From contig CAJUDS010000003.1 of the NCBI GenBank assembly GCA_910585345.1, positions 124,001-188,000 of the forward strand: a DNA stretch of 64,000 nucleotides, written 5' to 3'. This stretch comes from an uncultured Lachnospiraceae bacterium. GTDB taxonomy: Bacteria; Bacillota; Clostridia; Lachnospirales; Lachnospiraceae. Numbering within the stretch: the stretch's first letter is position 1; the number at the start of each line of letters is the position of its first letter. Position numbers and translations under genes: made by a program. The notes beneath the pieces were generated by a model. That model made no database searches and was not told the origin of the DNA. It saw only the letters and a program-made list of their open reading frames with translations. Below, in pieces: positions 40,928-49,016 of the stretch.

Positions 40928-41821
40928 ATGAAACGATCATCAAAACGCCTAGCATTTGCCCTTATAAGTCTTCTAATTCTGTCCGTATTCATGTGGCGCA
41001 GTATCCAGAACGAGGGCGGTTCTGCCAAATTTGACACCGCAGGAGAGATCCATGTACTTACCCGCGAAGACGGTTCGGGGACACGCGGCGCGTTTATAGC
41101 GCTGTTTGGAATTGAGCAGAAAAATGAAGCGGGAGAAAAAATTGACTATACAACAGACACCGCCGCCGTTACAAATTCTACGTCCGTTATGACGACGACT
41201 GTTGCAGGGGATTCATACGCGATCGGATATACTTCTCTTGGCTCCATGAACAATACTGTAAAAGCGGTGCAGATCGACGGCTGCGAAGCAACGATCCCCA
41301 ATATCAAAAACGGCTCTTATAAGATCGCACGTCCCTTTCTCATTGCAACGAAAGACGGTTTGAGCGGCACGGCGCAGGATTTTATTGATTTTATTATGAG
41401 CGCGGACGGGCAGGCGGTAATCGAAGAGAATGGATACATTTCTGTAGCAGACGCGGAAAGTTATAACGGGAAAATGGATTCGGGAAAAATCGTTATTGCG
41501 GGTTCCAGTTCTGTCACTCCGGTTATGGAAAAACTGAAGGAAGCCTATCTTGAGAAAAATCCAGGCGTTACGATTGCGATACAACAGAGTGATTCTTCCA
41601 CCGGTATGTCTGACACAATAGACGGAATCTGCGATATCGGCATGGCCTCCCGTGAGCTGAAAGATTCCGAAACCCAAAAAGGGCTGACCGCCACCGTAAT
41701 TGCAATGGACGGTATTGCAGTGATTGTCAATCACGACTGTCCCATAAATAACCTGACAAGCCAACAGGTAAAAGATATTTTTATGGGGCATGCGGTTCGC
41801 TGGAGTGAACTATCACAGTAA
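40928..41821 (+). CDS. pstS: Phosphate-binding protein PstS, permuted two-domain form
   Basis: 297 aa, AAAGGAGAATTAAAA before the ATG. N-terminal hydrophobic signal or anchor (LAFALISLLILSVFMW), with no lipobox Cys. The half normally second comes first: EIHVLTREDGSGTRGAFIAL (the phosphate-binding GSGT loop), YAIGYTSLGSMN, FIDFIMSADGQAVIEENGYI. The half normally first follows: GKIVIAGSSSVTPVMEKLKE, CDIGMASRELKDSE, and GIAVIVNHDCPINNLTSQQV ending WSEL. The result is a circularly permuted PstS compared with E. coli, a form seen in other Clostridia. First gene of pstSCAB-phoU; captures phosphate outside the membrane. Confidence 0.92.
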   Translation: MKRSSKRLAFALISLLILSVFMWRSIQNEGGSAKFDTAGEIHVLTREDGSGTRGAFIALFGIEQKNEAGEKIDYTTDTAAVTNSTSVMTTTVAGDSYAIGYTSLGSMNNTVKAVQIDGCEATIPNIKNGSYKIARPFLIATKDGLSGTAQDFIDFIMSADGQAVIEENGYISVADAESYNGKMDSGKIVIAGSSSVTPVMEKLKEAYLEKNPGVTIAIQQSDSSTGMSDTIDGICDIGMASRELKDSETQKGLTATVIAMDGIAVIVNHDCPINNLTSQQVKDIFMGHAVRWSELSQ

Positions 41822-41840
41822 AATTTCAGGGGGCATGACT

Positions 41841-42689
41841 ATGAAGAATCGAAAAGAAAAAGTGATGGAACTGCTTTTTTTCCTGACAGCCCTTGTTTCC
41901 ACAGCAGCGGTAATTCTAATCTGCATGTTCCTGTTTGCAGGCGGTATCCCTGCAATAAAAGAAATAGGCGTTTTCAACTTCCTGCTGGGTACAAGCTGGA
42001 AACCCACAAATAATCTTTATGGGATTCTCCCTATGATCGTCGGCTCCCTCTATGTAACCGCCGGAGCATTGATAATTGGCGTACCGGTCGGGATATTGAC
42101 AGCGGTGTTCATGGCAGAGTTTGCTCCGGTAAGTATCTATGCGCCTTTGAAAGCTGTTGTTCATCTGATGGCGGGAATTCCGTCGGTTGTGTACGGTTTT
42201 TTCGGATTGGCAGTCTTAGCGCCTTTTATTCGGGAAGCCTTTGGCGGGCGCGGTATGAGTGTACTTACTGCTTCTGTCCTGCTGGGGCTGATGATTTTAC
42301 CTACCATTATCAGCGTTTCGGAAACTTCAATCCGGGCTGTCCCGGAAAGTTACTATGAGGGCGGGCTTGCTCTTGGAGCTTCCCATGAAAGAAGCGTATT
42401 TTTTACGGTTCTTCCCGCAGCAAAGAGCGGTATTTTTGCAGGGGTTGTATTAGGGATTGGGCGGGCAGTCGGTGAAACAATGGCGGTTATGATGGTTGCC
42501 GGAAATCAAGCGGTTATCCCGGACAGTATGCTTTCCGGCGTTCGGACACTGACCACAAACATTGTATTGGAAATGGGATATTCTACGGATTTACACCGTG
42601 AAGCGTTAATTGGTACGGCTGTTGTCCTGTTTGTTTTCATTCTCATTATCAATCTGTCCCTCTCCCTGTTCAAAAGGAGGGTGAAATAA
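41841..42689 (+). CDS. pstC: Phosphate ABC transporter permease PstC
   Basis: 282 aa from the ATG at 41841 (CAGGGGG, 7 nt before). Six membrane helices expected. Family marks are ILPMIVGSLYVTAGALIIGV near the start, VPVGILTAVFMAEFAP, MAGIPSVVYGFFGLAVLAPF, and the EAA-type loop PESYYEGGLALGASHERSVF with LPAAKSGIFAGVVLGIGRAV. Pairs with PstA to form the channel. TAA-ATG junction with pstA (adjacent, no gap). Confidence 0.95.
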   Translation: MKNRKEKVMELLFFLTALVSTAAVILICMFLFAGGIPAIKEIGVFNFLLGTSWKPTNNLYGILPMIVGSLYVTAGALIIGVPVGILTAVFMAEFAPVSIYAPLKAVVHLMAGIPSVVYGFFGLAVLAPFIREAFGGRGMSVLTASVLLGLMILPTIISVSETSIRAVPESYYEGGLALGASHERSVFFTVLPAAKSGIFAGVVLGIGRAVGETMAVMMVAGNQAVIPDSMLSGVRTLTTNIVLEMGYSTDLHREALIGTAVVLFVFILIINLSLSLFKRRVK

Positions 42690-43709
42690 ATGGTTGGAAA
42701 ATTGAAACGGAAATGGTGCGCATACAGACGCGACCCTAAATCTTTTGTTCTCTTTCTTTCTGTATGCCTTGCAGCATTGATTACAATGCTTGCGCTTATT
42801 TTTATTATTGCATACATATTGATAAAAGGGATTCCAAATTTAACGCCGGATTTATTTGACAGCAAATATACAACAGAAAATGTGTCCCTGCTTCCGGCAC
42901 TTATCAATACGCTGTTCATTATGCTGCTTTCTCTGCTGTTTGCGGTTCCCGTAGGAATTGGTGCTGCAATTTATCTGACAGAATACGCAAGACGGGGAAA
43001 TAAGCTGGTTCATATCGTAGGTATTACCGCTGAAACATTGTCCGGGATTCCGTCAATCGTTTATGGGCTGTTCGGTTCCCTGTTCTTTGTGAAATATCTT
43101 GGGCTGGGGTTGTCTTTGCTGTCCGGGGCTTTGACTTTAAGTATTATGATTTTGCCGCTTATTATGCGGACAACAGAAGAAGCCTTGCGAAGCGTTCCCG
43201 ACAGCTACCGCGAGGGCAGCTTCGGGCTTGGAGCCGGAAAGTTACGAACCGTATTCTCTATTGTCCTGCCCTGCGCCGTTCCGGGTATTTTGTCCGGCGT
43301 TATTCTTGGAATCGGGCGTATCGTCGGGGAATCGGCGGCACTGATCTTTACTGCCGGAACCGTTGCAGAAATAGCAACAAGTATTTTTTCGTCGGCAAGA
43401 ACTTTATCCGTCCATATGTATTCTATTTCGGGCGAGGGGTTGTATATCGGACAGACTTACGGGGCGGCGGTTGTATTATTGGTTGTTGTCATTCTGATCA
43501 ATGGACTTTCCGGATTTGTGGCAAAAAAGGCAGGAGGTAACACCCTCCGGGCATCCCACTATGCGCAAAAAACCGCGCAGGCAGGAGGTAACACTCTCAG
43601 AGTATCCCACTATGCGCAAAAAACCGCGCAGGCAGGAGGTAACACTCTCAGAGTATCCCACTATGCGCAGAAAACCGCGCAGGCAGGAGGTAATTCTACA
43701 GATGGATAA
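42690..43709 (+). CDS. pstA: Phosphate ABC transporter permease PstA with 17-residue repeat tail
   Basis: 339 aa. Family features are present: VPVGIGAAIYLTEYARRGNK, LSGIPSIVYGLFGSLFFVKY and the EAA loop VPDSYREGSFGLGAGKLRTV. The canonical sequence ends near INGLSGFVAKK (about residue 280). It is then extended by three and a fraction copies of AGGNTLRVSHYAQKTAQ, encoded by a 51-bp tandem repeat, before stopping inside pstB (overlap 8 nt). The tail is probably cytoplasmic and not needed for transport; its length depends on repeat number. AGGAGGGTGAAATAA precedes the ATG. Confidence 0.95.
   Translation: MVGKLKRKWCAYRRDPKSFVLFLSVCLAALITMLALIFIIAYILIKGIPNLTPDLFDSKYTTENVSLLPALINTLFIMLLSLLFAVPVGIGAAIYLTEYARRGNKLVHIVGITAETLSGIPSIVYGLFGSLFFVKYLGLGLSLLSGALTLSIMILPLIMRTTEEALRSVPDSYREGSFGLGAGKLRTVFSIVLPCAVPGILSGVILGIGRIVGESAALIFTAGTVAEIATSIFSSARTLSVHMYSISGEGLYIGQTYGAAVVLLVVVILINGLSGFVAKKAGGNTLRASHYAQKTAQAGGNTLRVSHYAQKTAQAGGNTLRVSHYAQKTAQAGGNSTDG
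43530..43693 (+). repeat. 51-bp tandem repeat (3.2 copies) at the pstA/pstB junction
   Basis: Units at 43530-43580, 43581-43631, 43632-43682 and a partial 43683-43693. Each starts GCAGGAGGTAA and so carries a Shine-Dalgarno motif. Each also holds an in-frame ATG for pstB (CACTATGCGCA). Unit 1 differs from 2 and 3 at a handful of bases (CACCCTCCGGGC against CACTCTCAGAGT); 2 and 3 are nearly identical. Being 51 bp, copy changes keep pstA in frame. Confidence 0.95.
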
Positions 43710-44451
43710 AATCGTGGCGCAGAATCTGGATTTATTTTATGGAGACTTTCAGGCCCTGCAAAAAATAAACATAGCGTTTCAGGCGCATGAAATTACCGCG
43801 CTGATCGGCCCGTCGGGCTGCGGAAAATCGACATTATTAAAAACACTGAACCGAATGAACGACTTGGTGGAAGGCTGCCGCGTCAAGGGAAATATCCGTT
43901 TAGACGGTGAAGATATTTATGGCACTATGGATATTAACCTGCTGCGTAAACGTGTGGGAATGGTATTTCAAAAACCGAATCCCTTCCCTATGAGCATTTA
44001 CGACAATGTTGCCTTTGGCGCAAGGACGCATGGTATCCGTTCTAAAGCTGCACTGGACGAAATCGTGGAACGTTCCTTAAAAGGGGCGGCAATTTGGGAC
44101 GAGGTAAAAGACAGGCTGAAAAAATCCGCGCTTGGTATGTCGGGCGGCCAGCAACAGCGTCTCTGCATTGCCCGCGCTTTGGCGGTGGAGCCGGAAGTTT
44201 TGCTGATGGACGAGCCAACCAGCGCGCTTGACCCTATTTCCACCGCTAAGATAGAGGAACTGGCCTTAGAATTGAAAAAGGACTATACGATTGTCATTGT
44301 GACACATAATATGCAGCAGGCGCTCCGCATTTCCGACAGGACAGCGTTTTTCCTGCTTGGGGAGATGGTGGAATTTGGAGAAACAGAAAAATTATTCGCC
44401 ATGCCGCAGGACAGGCGGACAGAGGACTATATTACGGGGAGATTTGGATAA
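43702..44451 (+). CDS. pstB: Phosphate ABC transporter ATPase PstB
   Basis: 249 aa from the ATG at 43702, 11 nt after the last AGGAGG. Repeat-encoded frame continues upstream, with further in-frame ATGs in each 51-bp unit, so longer N termini are possible. Walker A LIGPSGCGKSTLLKTLNRMN, signature MSGGQQQRLCIARALAVEPE, Walker B VLLMDEPTSALDP and switch His in VIVTHNMQQALR. Energises PstCA. The stop overlaps phoU by one base (TAATG). Confidence 0.96.
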   Translation: MDKIVAQNLDLFYGDFQALQKINIAFQAHEITALIGPSGCGKSTLLKTLNRMNDLVEGCRVKGNIRLDGEDIYGTMDINLLRKRVGMVFQKPNPFPMSIYDNVAFGARTHGIRSKAALDEIVERSLKGAAIWDEVKDRLKKSALGMSGGQQQRLCIARALAVEPEVLLMDEPTSALDPISTAKIEELALELKKDYTIVIVTHNMQQALRISDRTAFFLLGEMVEFGETEKLFAMPQDRRTEDYITGRFG

Positions 44452-45092
44452 TGCGACTAAAATTTGATGAACAGTTAGATTTATTAAATAAAGAGTTGAT
44501 TACAATGGGGGCTTTTTGTGAGAATGCGATTGCCATGTCTGCAAAAGCGCTGACAGAGGGGAATCCTGCGCATGCAAAGGCTGTTCCCGATCTTTCCGCG
44601 CAGATTGACCATAAGGAACGCGAAATTGAAACCCTGTGTCTAAAGCTGCTCTTACAACAGCAGCCCGTGGCAAAAGATTTAAGGGTTGTGTCTTCTGCGC
44701 TGAAAATGGTGACAGACATGGCAAGAATTGGAGACCAATCCGCAGACATAGCGGAAATTATCACATTAGCCAATATTCACGCCACCGATGATATCCAGGT
44801 TATCCATGATATGTCGGTTGCTGTCATTCAGATGGTAACAGACAGCATTGACGCTTTTGTGAAAAAGGATGGGCAGATGGCAAAAGCCGTCATAGATTAT
44901 GATGACGTCGTGGATTCCTTTTTTGATCAGGTCAAGAAAATGCTGATCCGGCTTTTCAGCAGACCCGAAACAGACGGTGAATATGCCATAGACCTGTTAA
45001 TGATTGCAAAATATTTTGAACGGATCGGAGATCACGCGGCAGGTATTGCAAAATGGGTGTTGTTTTCTATCACAGGGAATAAAGAGGGGTGA
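44451..45092 (+). CDS. phoU: Phosphate signalling protein PhoU
   Basis: 213 aa: two PhoU-type three-helix bundles, MRLKFDEQLDLLNKELITMG and LRVVSSALKMVTDMARIGDQ in the first, and FERIGDHAAGIAKWVLFSIT at the end of the second. The metal-binding D/E-x3-D elements (SADIAEI; RIGDHA) are present. PhoU links PstSCAB to the PhoR kinase to keep the Pho regulon off under phosphate sufficiency. Overlaps pstB by one base. Followed almost at once (4 nt) by palindromic repeat copy 2, which may end or stabilise the pst mRNA. Confidence 0.96.
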   Translation: MRLKFDEQLDLLNKELITMGAFCENAIAMSAKALTEGNPAHAKAVPDLSAQIDHKEREIETLCLKLLLQQQPVAKDLRVVSSALKMVTDMARIGDQSADIAEIITLANIHATDDIQVIHDMSVAVIQMVTDSIDAFVKKDGQMAKAVIDYDDVVDSFFDQVKKMLIRLFSRPETDGEYAIDLLMIAKYFERIGDHAAGIAKWVLFSITGNKEG

Positions 45093-45095
45093 TCC

Positions 45096-45292
45096 ATGGA
45101 AATCAATGTTTCGTTTTTGTGCACAAATATTTGATTCGTGTTCCAGGTTACGGATATAAGAAACGCTAAGTGTCCCGAAAAGGTTATGGAATTTTAATGC
45201 AGACGGGCTGGACACGGAGAATTTCTAATATCCTTCACAATGGAACACGCCTCAATCTATTTGTTCCAATAAACGAAACACTGATTTCCGTG
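45096..45292. repeat. Long palindromic repeat element, copy 2 (197 bp, inverted, centre deleted)
   Basis: Inverted relative to copies 1 and 3. The ends CATGGAAATCAATGTTTCG and CGAAACACTGATTTCCGTG pair with two mismatches. The arms are nearly identical to copy 1 (AACGGATATAAG... / GGATATTAGA... order), but about 70 nt of the centre, including the TTTCCGGACA hairpin, is missing. It begins 4 nt after the phoU stop and ends 15 nt before the EamA promoter. Confidence 0.88.
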
Positions 45293-45306
45293 GGGGCATG
45301 CCGCCA

Positions 45307-45335
45307 TTGATGAAATATAGGCAGTGTGGTATAGT
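45307..45335 (+). promoter_or_regulatory. Promoter of the EamA-phoP-phoR genes
   Basis: TTGATG (45307-45312), 17-nt spacer, TATAGT (45330-45335). It gives EamA, and probably phoP and phoR, expression independent of the pst promoter. Confidence 0.65.
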
Positions 45336-45371
45336 TGATTCGGTTATTGACACAGAAAAGAGGGAACATTT

Positions 45372-46238
45372 ATGTGGCTCATTATGGCTGTTCTGTCAGC
45401 TTTTTTCGCCGGAATAACATCCATCCTTGCGAAATGCGGCATCAGGAAAACGGATTCCGACGTGGCTACGGCATTCAGAACATTCGTTGTACTGGTGTCT
45501 GCATGGAGTATGGTATGGATAGTCGGTTCTTATCACACGATTTCAGCATTGACGGCAAAATCACTGTTATTCTTAGTTTTGTCCGGCATGGCGACCGGCG
45601 GTTCCTGGATATGCTATTTTAAAGCGCTCTCTATGGGTGATATAAACAAAGTGGTCCCGATTGATAAATCAAGTACAATCCTTTCCATACTCTTTGCTGT
45701 CATTTTGTTTGGAGAAACAGAACATCTTGCTATAAAACTGATTGGTACGGCAATTCTTACAACAGGAATTTATTTGATGGTCGAGAAAAAACAGGATTCT
45801 GGAGAAAAAGGCGGCGGCAAATGGAAATTTTATGCCGTTTTGTCGGCTTTATTTGCAGCCTTAACTTCCATTCTCGCAAAGATCGGAATCACCGGGGTAG
45901 AATCCAATCTTGGTACGGCAATCCGTACGGGCGTTGTTTTTGTCATGGCCTGGCTCGTTATATTTATGAAAGGCAAACAGACACAGCTAAAACAGATTGA
46001 TCAGAAAGAATTGGTCTTCCTATCACTTTCGGGAATCACAACAGGCGCGTCATGGTTATGTTATTATTACGCAATTCAAAATGGCATTGTCAGTGTGGTG
46101 GTGCCGATTGATAAATTAAGCATTGTGATAACGGTTGCCTTTTCTTATCTTGTATTTCACGAAAAGCTGCGTAAAAAGGCGTTTGCCGGACTTTTGCTTA
46201 TGGCGCTTGGAACGCTGGTCATTTCGGTTTGGTCTTAA
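45372..46238 (+). CDS. EamA-family (DMT) transporter
   Basis: 288 aa with ten hydrophobic segments in two homologous halves, the EamA duplication: AVLSAFFAGITSILAKCGIR at the N terminus is echoed by VLSALFAALTSILAKIGITG at residue about 155. WICYFKALSMGDINKVVPIDK is likewise echoed by WLCYYYAIQNGIVSVVVPIDK. It exports or takes up small metabolites; substrate unknown. It is placed between phoU and phoP, so an exchange linked to phosphate status is possible but unproven. AGAGGGAACATTT precedes the ATG. Confidence 0.92.
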   Translation: MWLIMAVLSAFFAGITSILAKCGIRKTDSDVATAFRTFVVLVSAWSMVWIVGSYHTISALTAKSLLFLVLSGMATGGSWICYFKALSMGDINKVVPIDKSSTILSILFAVILFGETEHLAIKLIGTAILTTGIYLMVEKKQDSGEKGGGKWKFYAVLSALFAALTSILAKIGITGVESNLGTAIRTGVVFVMAWLVIFMKGKQTQLKQIDQKELVFLSLSGITTGASWLCYYYAIQNGIVSVVVPIDKLSIVITVAFSYLVFHEKLRKKAFAGLLLMALGTLVISVWS

Positions 46239-46259
46239 CTTCAGAAAGGAGTGGTAACT

Positions 46260-46931
46260 ATGATTTATTGTGTCGAAGACGACAGCTCTATCCGTGATCT
46301 GATGATATATACATTAAACTCTGCCGGATTTGAGGCAAAAGGCTTCGACTGCGCGGACAGTCTTTTTGACGCTCTGCAGACAGAAAAGCCCCGGCTTATT
46401 ATGCTTGATATCATGCTTCCCGGAGAAGACGGCATTTCCATATTAAAAAAACTGCGGATGCAGCCGACGACAAAAGATATGCCTGTGATTATGGCGACAG
46501 CGAAAGGAACCGAATACGACAAAGTAACCGGGCTTGATCTGGGAGCCGATGATTACCTTGCGAAGCCGTTCGGCATGATGGAGATGATTTCCCGTGTAAA
46601 AGCGGTATTGCGCCGCACGCGCCCAAAAAGAGAAACAAAAATGCTTAAAATCGGAAGTTTAGAACTGCATTTGGAAACATATGTTGTGCTTGTAAACGGC
46701 GAACGGATTTCGCTGACACTGAAAGAACATAAACTGCTCCATACTTTTATGGAAAACCCCGGACGGGTATTTACGCGCGATCAGCTTCTTGAAATGATAT
46801 GGGGCGCCTCCTACATAGGGGAAACACGAACCGTGGATGTTCACATTGGAACGCTCCGGACAAAATTAGGCGAATGCGGGAGCTATATTGAAACGGTACG
46901 GGGAGTCGGGTATCGAATGGAGGCACTATGA
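46260..46931 (+). CDS. phoP: Two-component response regulator, PhoP/OmpR family
   Basis: 223 aa from the ATG at 46260 (AGGAGTGGTAACT upstream; the longer frame needs GTG). Receiver domain: acidic pair at VEDDSS, phosphoacceptor Asp in LIMLDIMLPGEDG, Lys in DYLAKPFGMM. C-terminal winged helix: LTLKEHKLLHTFMENPGRVF and RTVDVHIGTLRTKLGECGSY with VRGVGYRM. Linked to pst-phoU and a matching sensor kinase, so it is taken as the phosphate regulator that would bind the Pho box before pstS. The kinase gene overlaps its end by 4 nt (ATGA). Confidence 0.9.
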   Translation: MIYCVEDDSSIRDLMIYTLNSAGFEAKGFDCADSLFDALQTEKPRLIMLDIMLPGEDGISILKKLRMQPTTKDMPVIMATAKGTEYDKVTGLDLGADDYLAKPFGMMEMISRVKAVLRRTRPKRETKMLKIGSLELHLETYVVLVNGERISLTLKEHKLLHTFMENPGRVFTRDQLLEMIWGASYIGETRTVDVHIGTLRTKLGECGSYIETVRGVGYRMEAL

Positions 46932-48583
46932 CGAAACGCATTTTTCGTTCCATCTGCCTTGTTGCGCTGACCGTTTTCCTTGCGTCTGTTATTTTGATCA
47001 TGGGTGTTCTGTATGAATACTTTTCAAATGCCCTGCAGGCACAGTTAAAAATGCAGACACTTCTCGCGGCACAGGGCGTTACAAATGAGGGCATTGCATA
47101 TTTCCAAGATTTGCAGGTGAAAAATTACCGTATATCATGGATTGATACGGAGGGAAATGTTATTTTTGACAGTGCGTCTGATACTGCGGAAATGGAAAAT
47201 CATTTAGAGCGGGAAGAAGTGCGGGAAGCCCTTTCAGCGGGCTATGGAGAGAGCAGCCGGTATTCCGCCACCTTGATGGAGCGTTCGTTTTATTCTGCAC
47301 AGAAACTTGAAGACGGCACTATTTTACGGCTCTCCATCTCTCAAAACTCTATTTTAACGCTGCTTTTCAGTATGGCGCAGCCCATTTGTATTATCTTTGT
47401 GATCTCTCTGATTCTCTCCGTTGTTTTAGCGACTCAGGTTTCCAGAAAAATAGTAAAGCCCTTTAATGAAATTGATCTTGACCATCCACTGTCAAATGAG
47501 GGCTATGATGAGCTTGCTCCCTTTTTACGACGCATTGACAGCCAGCAAAAGCAGCTGCGGAGACAGAAAGCCGAACTTCTCCAAAAGGAAAATGAACTCT
47601 GCACAATTATCGGCAGCATGAACGAGGGCATGATTCTCCTAAATCAAAAAGGAAAAATTATCAGTATCAACTCTGCGGCAGGTAAGCTGCTGGACGCTGA
47701 TACAGACTGTATCGGTTCTGACCTGTTATCTATATGCCGCAATCTTGAATTACAGGAAATCCTTGCCAGAGCCTTACACGGGGAACCGGGGGAAAATATG
47801 ATTCGGCTGCATGGAGAGAGTTACCAGATTGACGCTGATCCGGTCACTTCTGAAAATATTGTGAAAGGAGCAGTGATTTTCTTTTTCAATGTGACGGAAA
47901 AAGAAAAAGCGGAACAGATACGCCGCGAATTTACCGCCAATGTGTCCCATGAATTAAAAACGCCGCTTCATTCCATTTCCGGGTATGCGGAGCTTTTGAA
48001 AAACGATATGGTAAAGGAACATGACAAAATACCGTTTGCCGGAAAGATTTATGATGAAACCGGGCGAATGATACGGCTTGTGGAGGACATTATCACCCTC
48101 TCGCACCTTGATGAAGGCGCCGGCGATATGCAGAGAGAAACGATCGACCTGTATACATTGGCGGAAAGGGCGCTACAGAGCCTGAAGCCACAGGCAGACA
48201 GCGCATGCGTCGCGTTGGAACTTTCCGGCATTCCGGCTGTCCTGAATGGGATCCCCCAGCTTTTATACAGCATCGTTTATAATCTTTGTGACAATGCAAT
48301 TAAGTATAATCACGAAAACGGAAACGTAATGGTAAATATACAACATAAAAACGGCACGGTGGTTTTATCCGTGGAGGACACAGGGATCGGAATTGCATAC
48401 GAACATCAGGAACGGATTTTTGAGCGTTTCTACCGTGTGGATAAGAGCCATTCTAAGGCAGTAGGCGGAACAGGGCTTGGGCTTTCTATTGTAAAACACG
48501 CCGCGAAAATCCATAACGCCAGAGTTGAGGTGAAAAGCCATGTTGGAAAAGGCACGATGGTTATTGTGACGTTTCCTAAATGA
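46928..48583 (+). CDS. phoR: Sensor histidine kinase, PhoR-type
   Basis: 551 aa. Two membrane helices (about 8-30 and 155-178) flank an extracytoplasmic sensor. A PAS-like domain follows (about 222-330, beginning IIGSMNEGMILLNQKGKIIS), then the H box FTANVSHELKTPLHSISGYA, N box NLCDNAIKYN, G1 VEDTGIGIAYEHQ, F box RIFERFYRVDK and G2 GGTGLGLSIVKHAAK. Topology and neighbours match PhoR, which phosphorylates PhoP when phosphate is scarce and is restrained by PhoU-Pst. No terminator was seen after the gene. Confidence 0.9.
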   Translation: MTKRIFRSICLVALTVFLASVILIMGVLYEYFSNALQAQLKMQTLLAAQGVTNEGIAYFQDLQVKNYRISWIDTEGNVIFDSASDTAEMENHLEREEVREALSAGYGESSRYSATLMERSFYSAQKLEDGTILRLSISQNSILTLLFSMAQPICIIFVISLILSVVLATQVSRKIVKPFNEIDLDHPLSNEGYDELAPFLRRIDSQQKQLRRQKAELLQKENELCTIIGSMNEGMILLNQKGKIISINSAAGKLLDADTDCIGSDLLSICRNLELQEILARALHGEPGENMIRLHGESYQIDADPVTSENIVKGAVIFFFNVTEKEKAEQIRREFTANVSHELKTPLHSISGYAELLKNDMVKEHDKIPFAGKIYDETGRMIRLVEDIITLSHLDEGAGDMQRETIDLYTLAERALQSLKPQADSACVALELSGIPAVLNGIPQLLYSIVYNLCDNAIKYNHENGNVMVNIQHKNGTVVLSVEDTGIGIAYEHQERIFERFYRVDKSHSKAVGGTGLGLSIVKHAAKIHNARVEVKSHVGKGTMVIVTFPK

Positions 48584-48707
48584 GACTGAAGAAACGCAAC
48601 TGCTTTTAAAAACCGATTTCCGCGAATTTCTTGTATATTCTCTTTTCATTTTCATAAAATAATATTATAATAAGGATAAGTCATACAAAAGTGAAAGGAG
48701 TAACGTT

Positions 48708-49016
48708 ATGGCCAAAAAATTTGGGAAAATCCTTCTTCTTATTTCTACGATCGGAGCTGCATTCGCAGGCGCGTACTACTTTATGAAAAGCAAAAAATCA
48801 TCTGTAGAAGAGGACGATGATTACGAAGATCTGGACGATGATTCCTCTGATACTTCCGACGATCCGACAGAAGAGCGTTCCTATGTATCACTGAATTCTG
48901 AAACAGAATCCTCCGGCTCTGACAATGCCGATGCGCAGAAGGCTGACAGCACGGCAGTCGAAGAATTCTTTGACGACGACGATGATGATACAGACGGTTC
49001 CTTAGATGCAATCTGA
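48708..49016 (+). CDS. Small membrane-anchored acidic protein, unknown function
   Basis: 102 aa. One N-terminal helix (FGKILLLISTIGAAFAGAYYF, about 5-25), a KSKK cytoplasmic-type flank, then a low-complexity tail dominated by Asp, Glu and Ser (VEEDDDYEDLDDDSSDTSDD near the middle; EEFFDDDDDDTDG near the end). Strong ribosome site (GTGAAAGGAGTAACGTT). Similar YtxH-like architectures are common in Firmicutes, but no family is claimed. The last 15 bp overlap the convergent mocR gene. Confidence 0.7.
   Translation: MAKKFGKILLLISTIGAAFAGAYYFMKSKKSSVEEDDDYEDLDDDSSDTSDDPTEERSYVSLNSETESSGSDNADAQKADSTAVEEFFDDDDDDTDGSLDAI

Noticed and set aside
43501..43701. 67-codon N-terminal extension of pstB
   Set aside because: It is translation of pstA and the 51-bp repeat in another frame. 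The conventional PstB start with AGGAGG lies at 43702. The extension is kept only as a possibility in the repeat finding.
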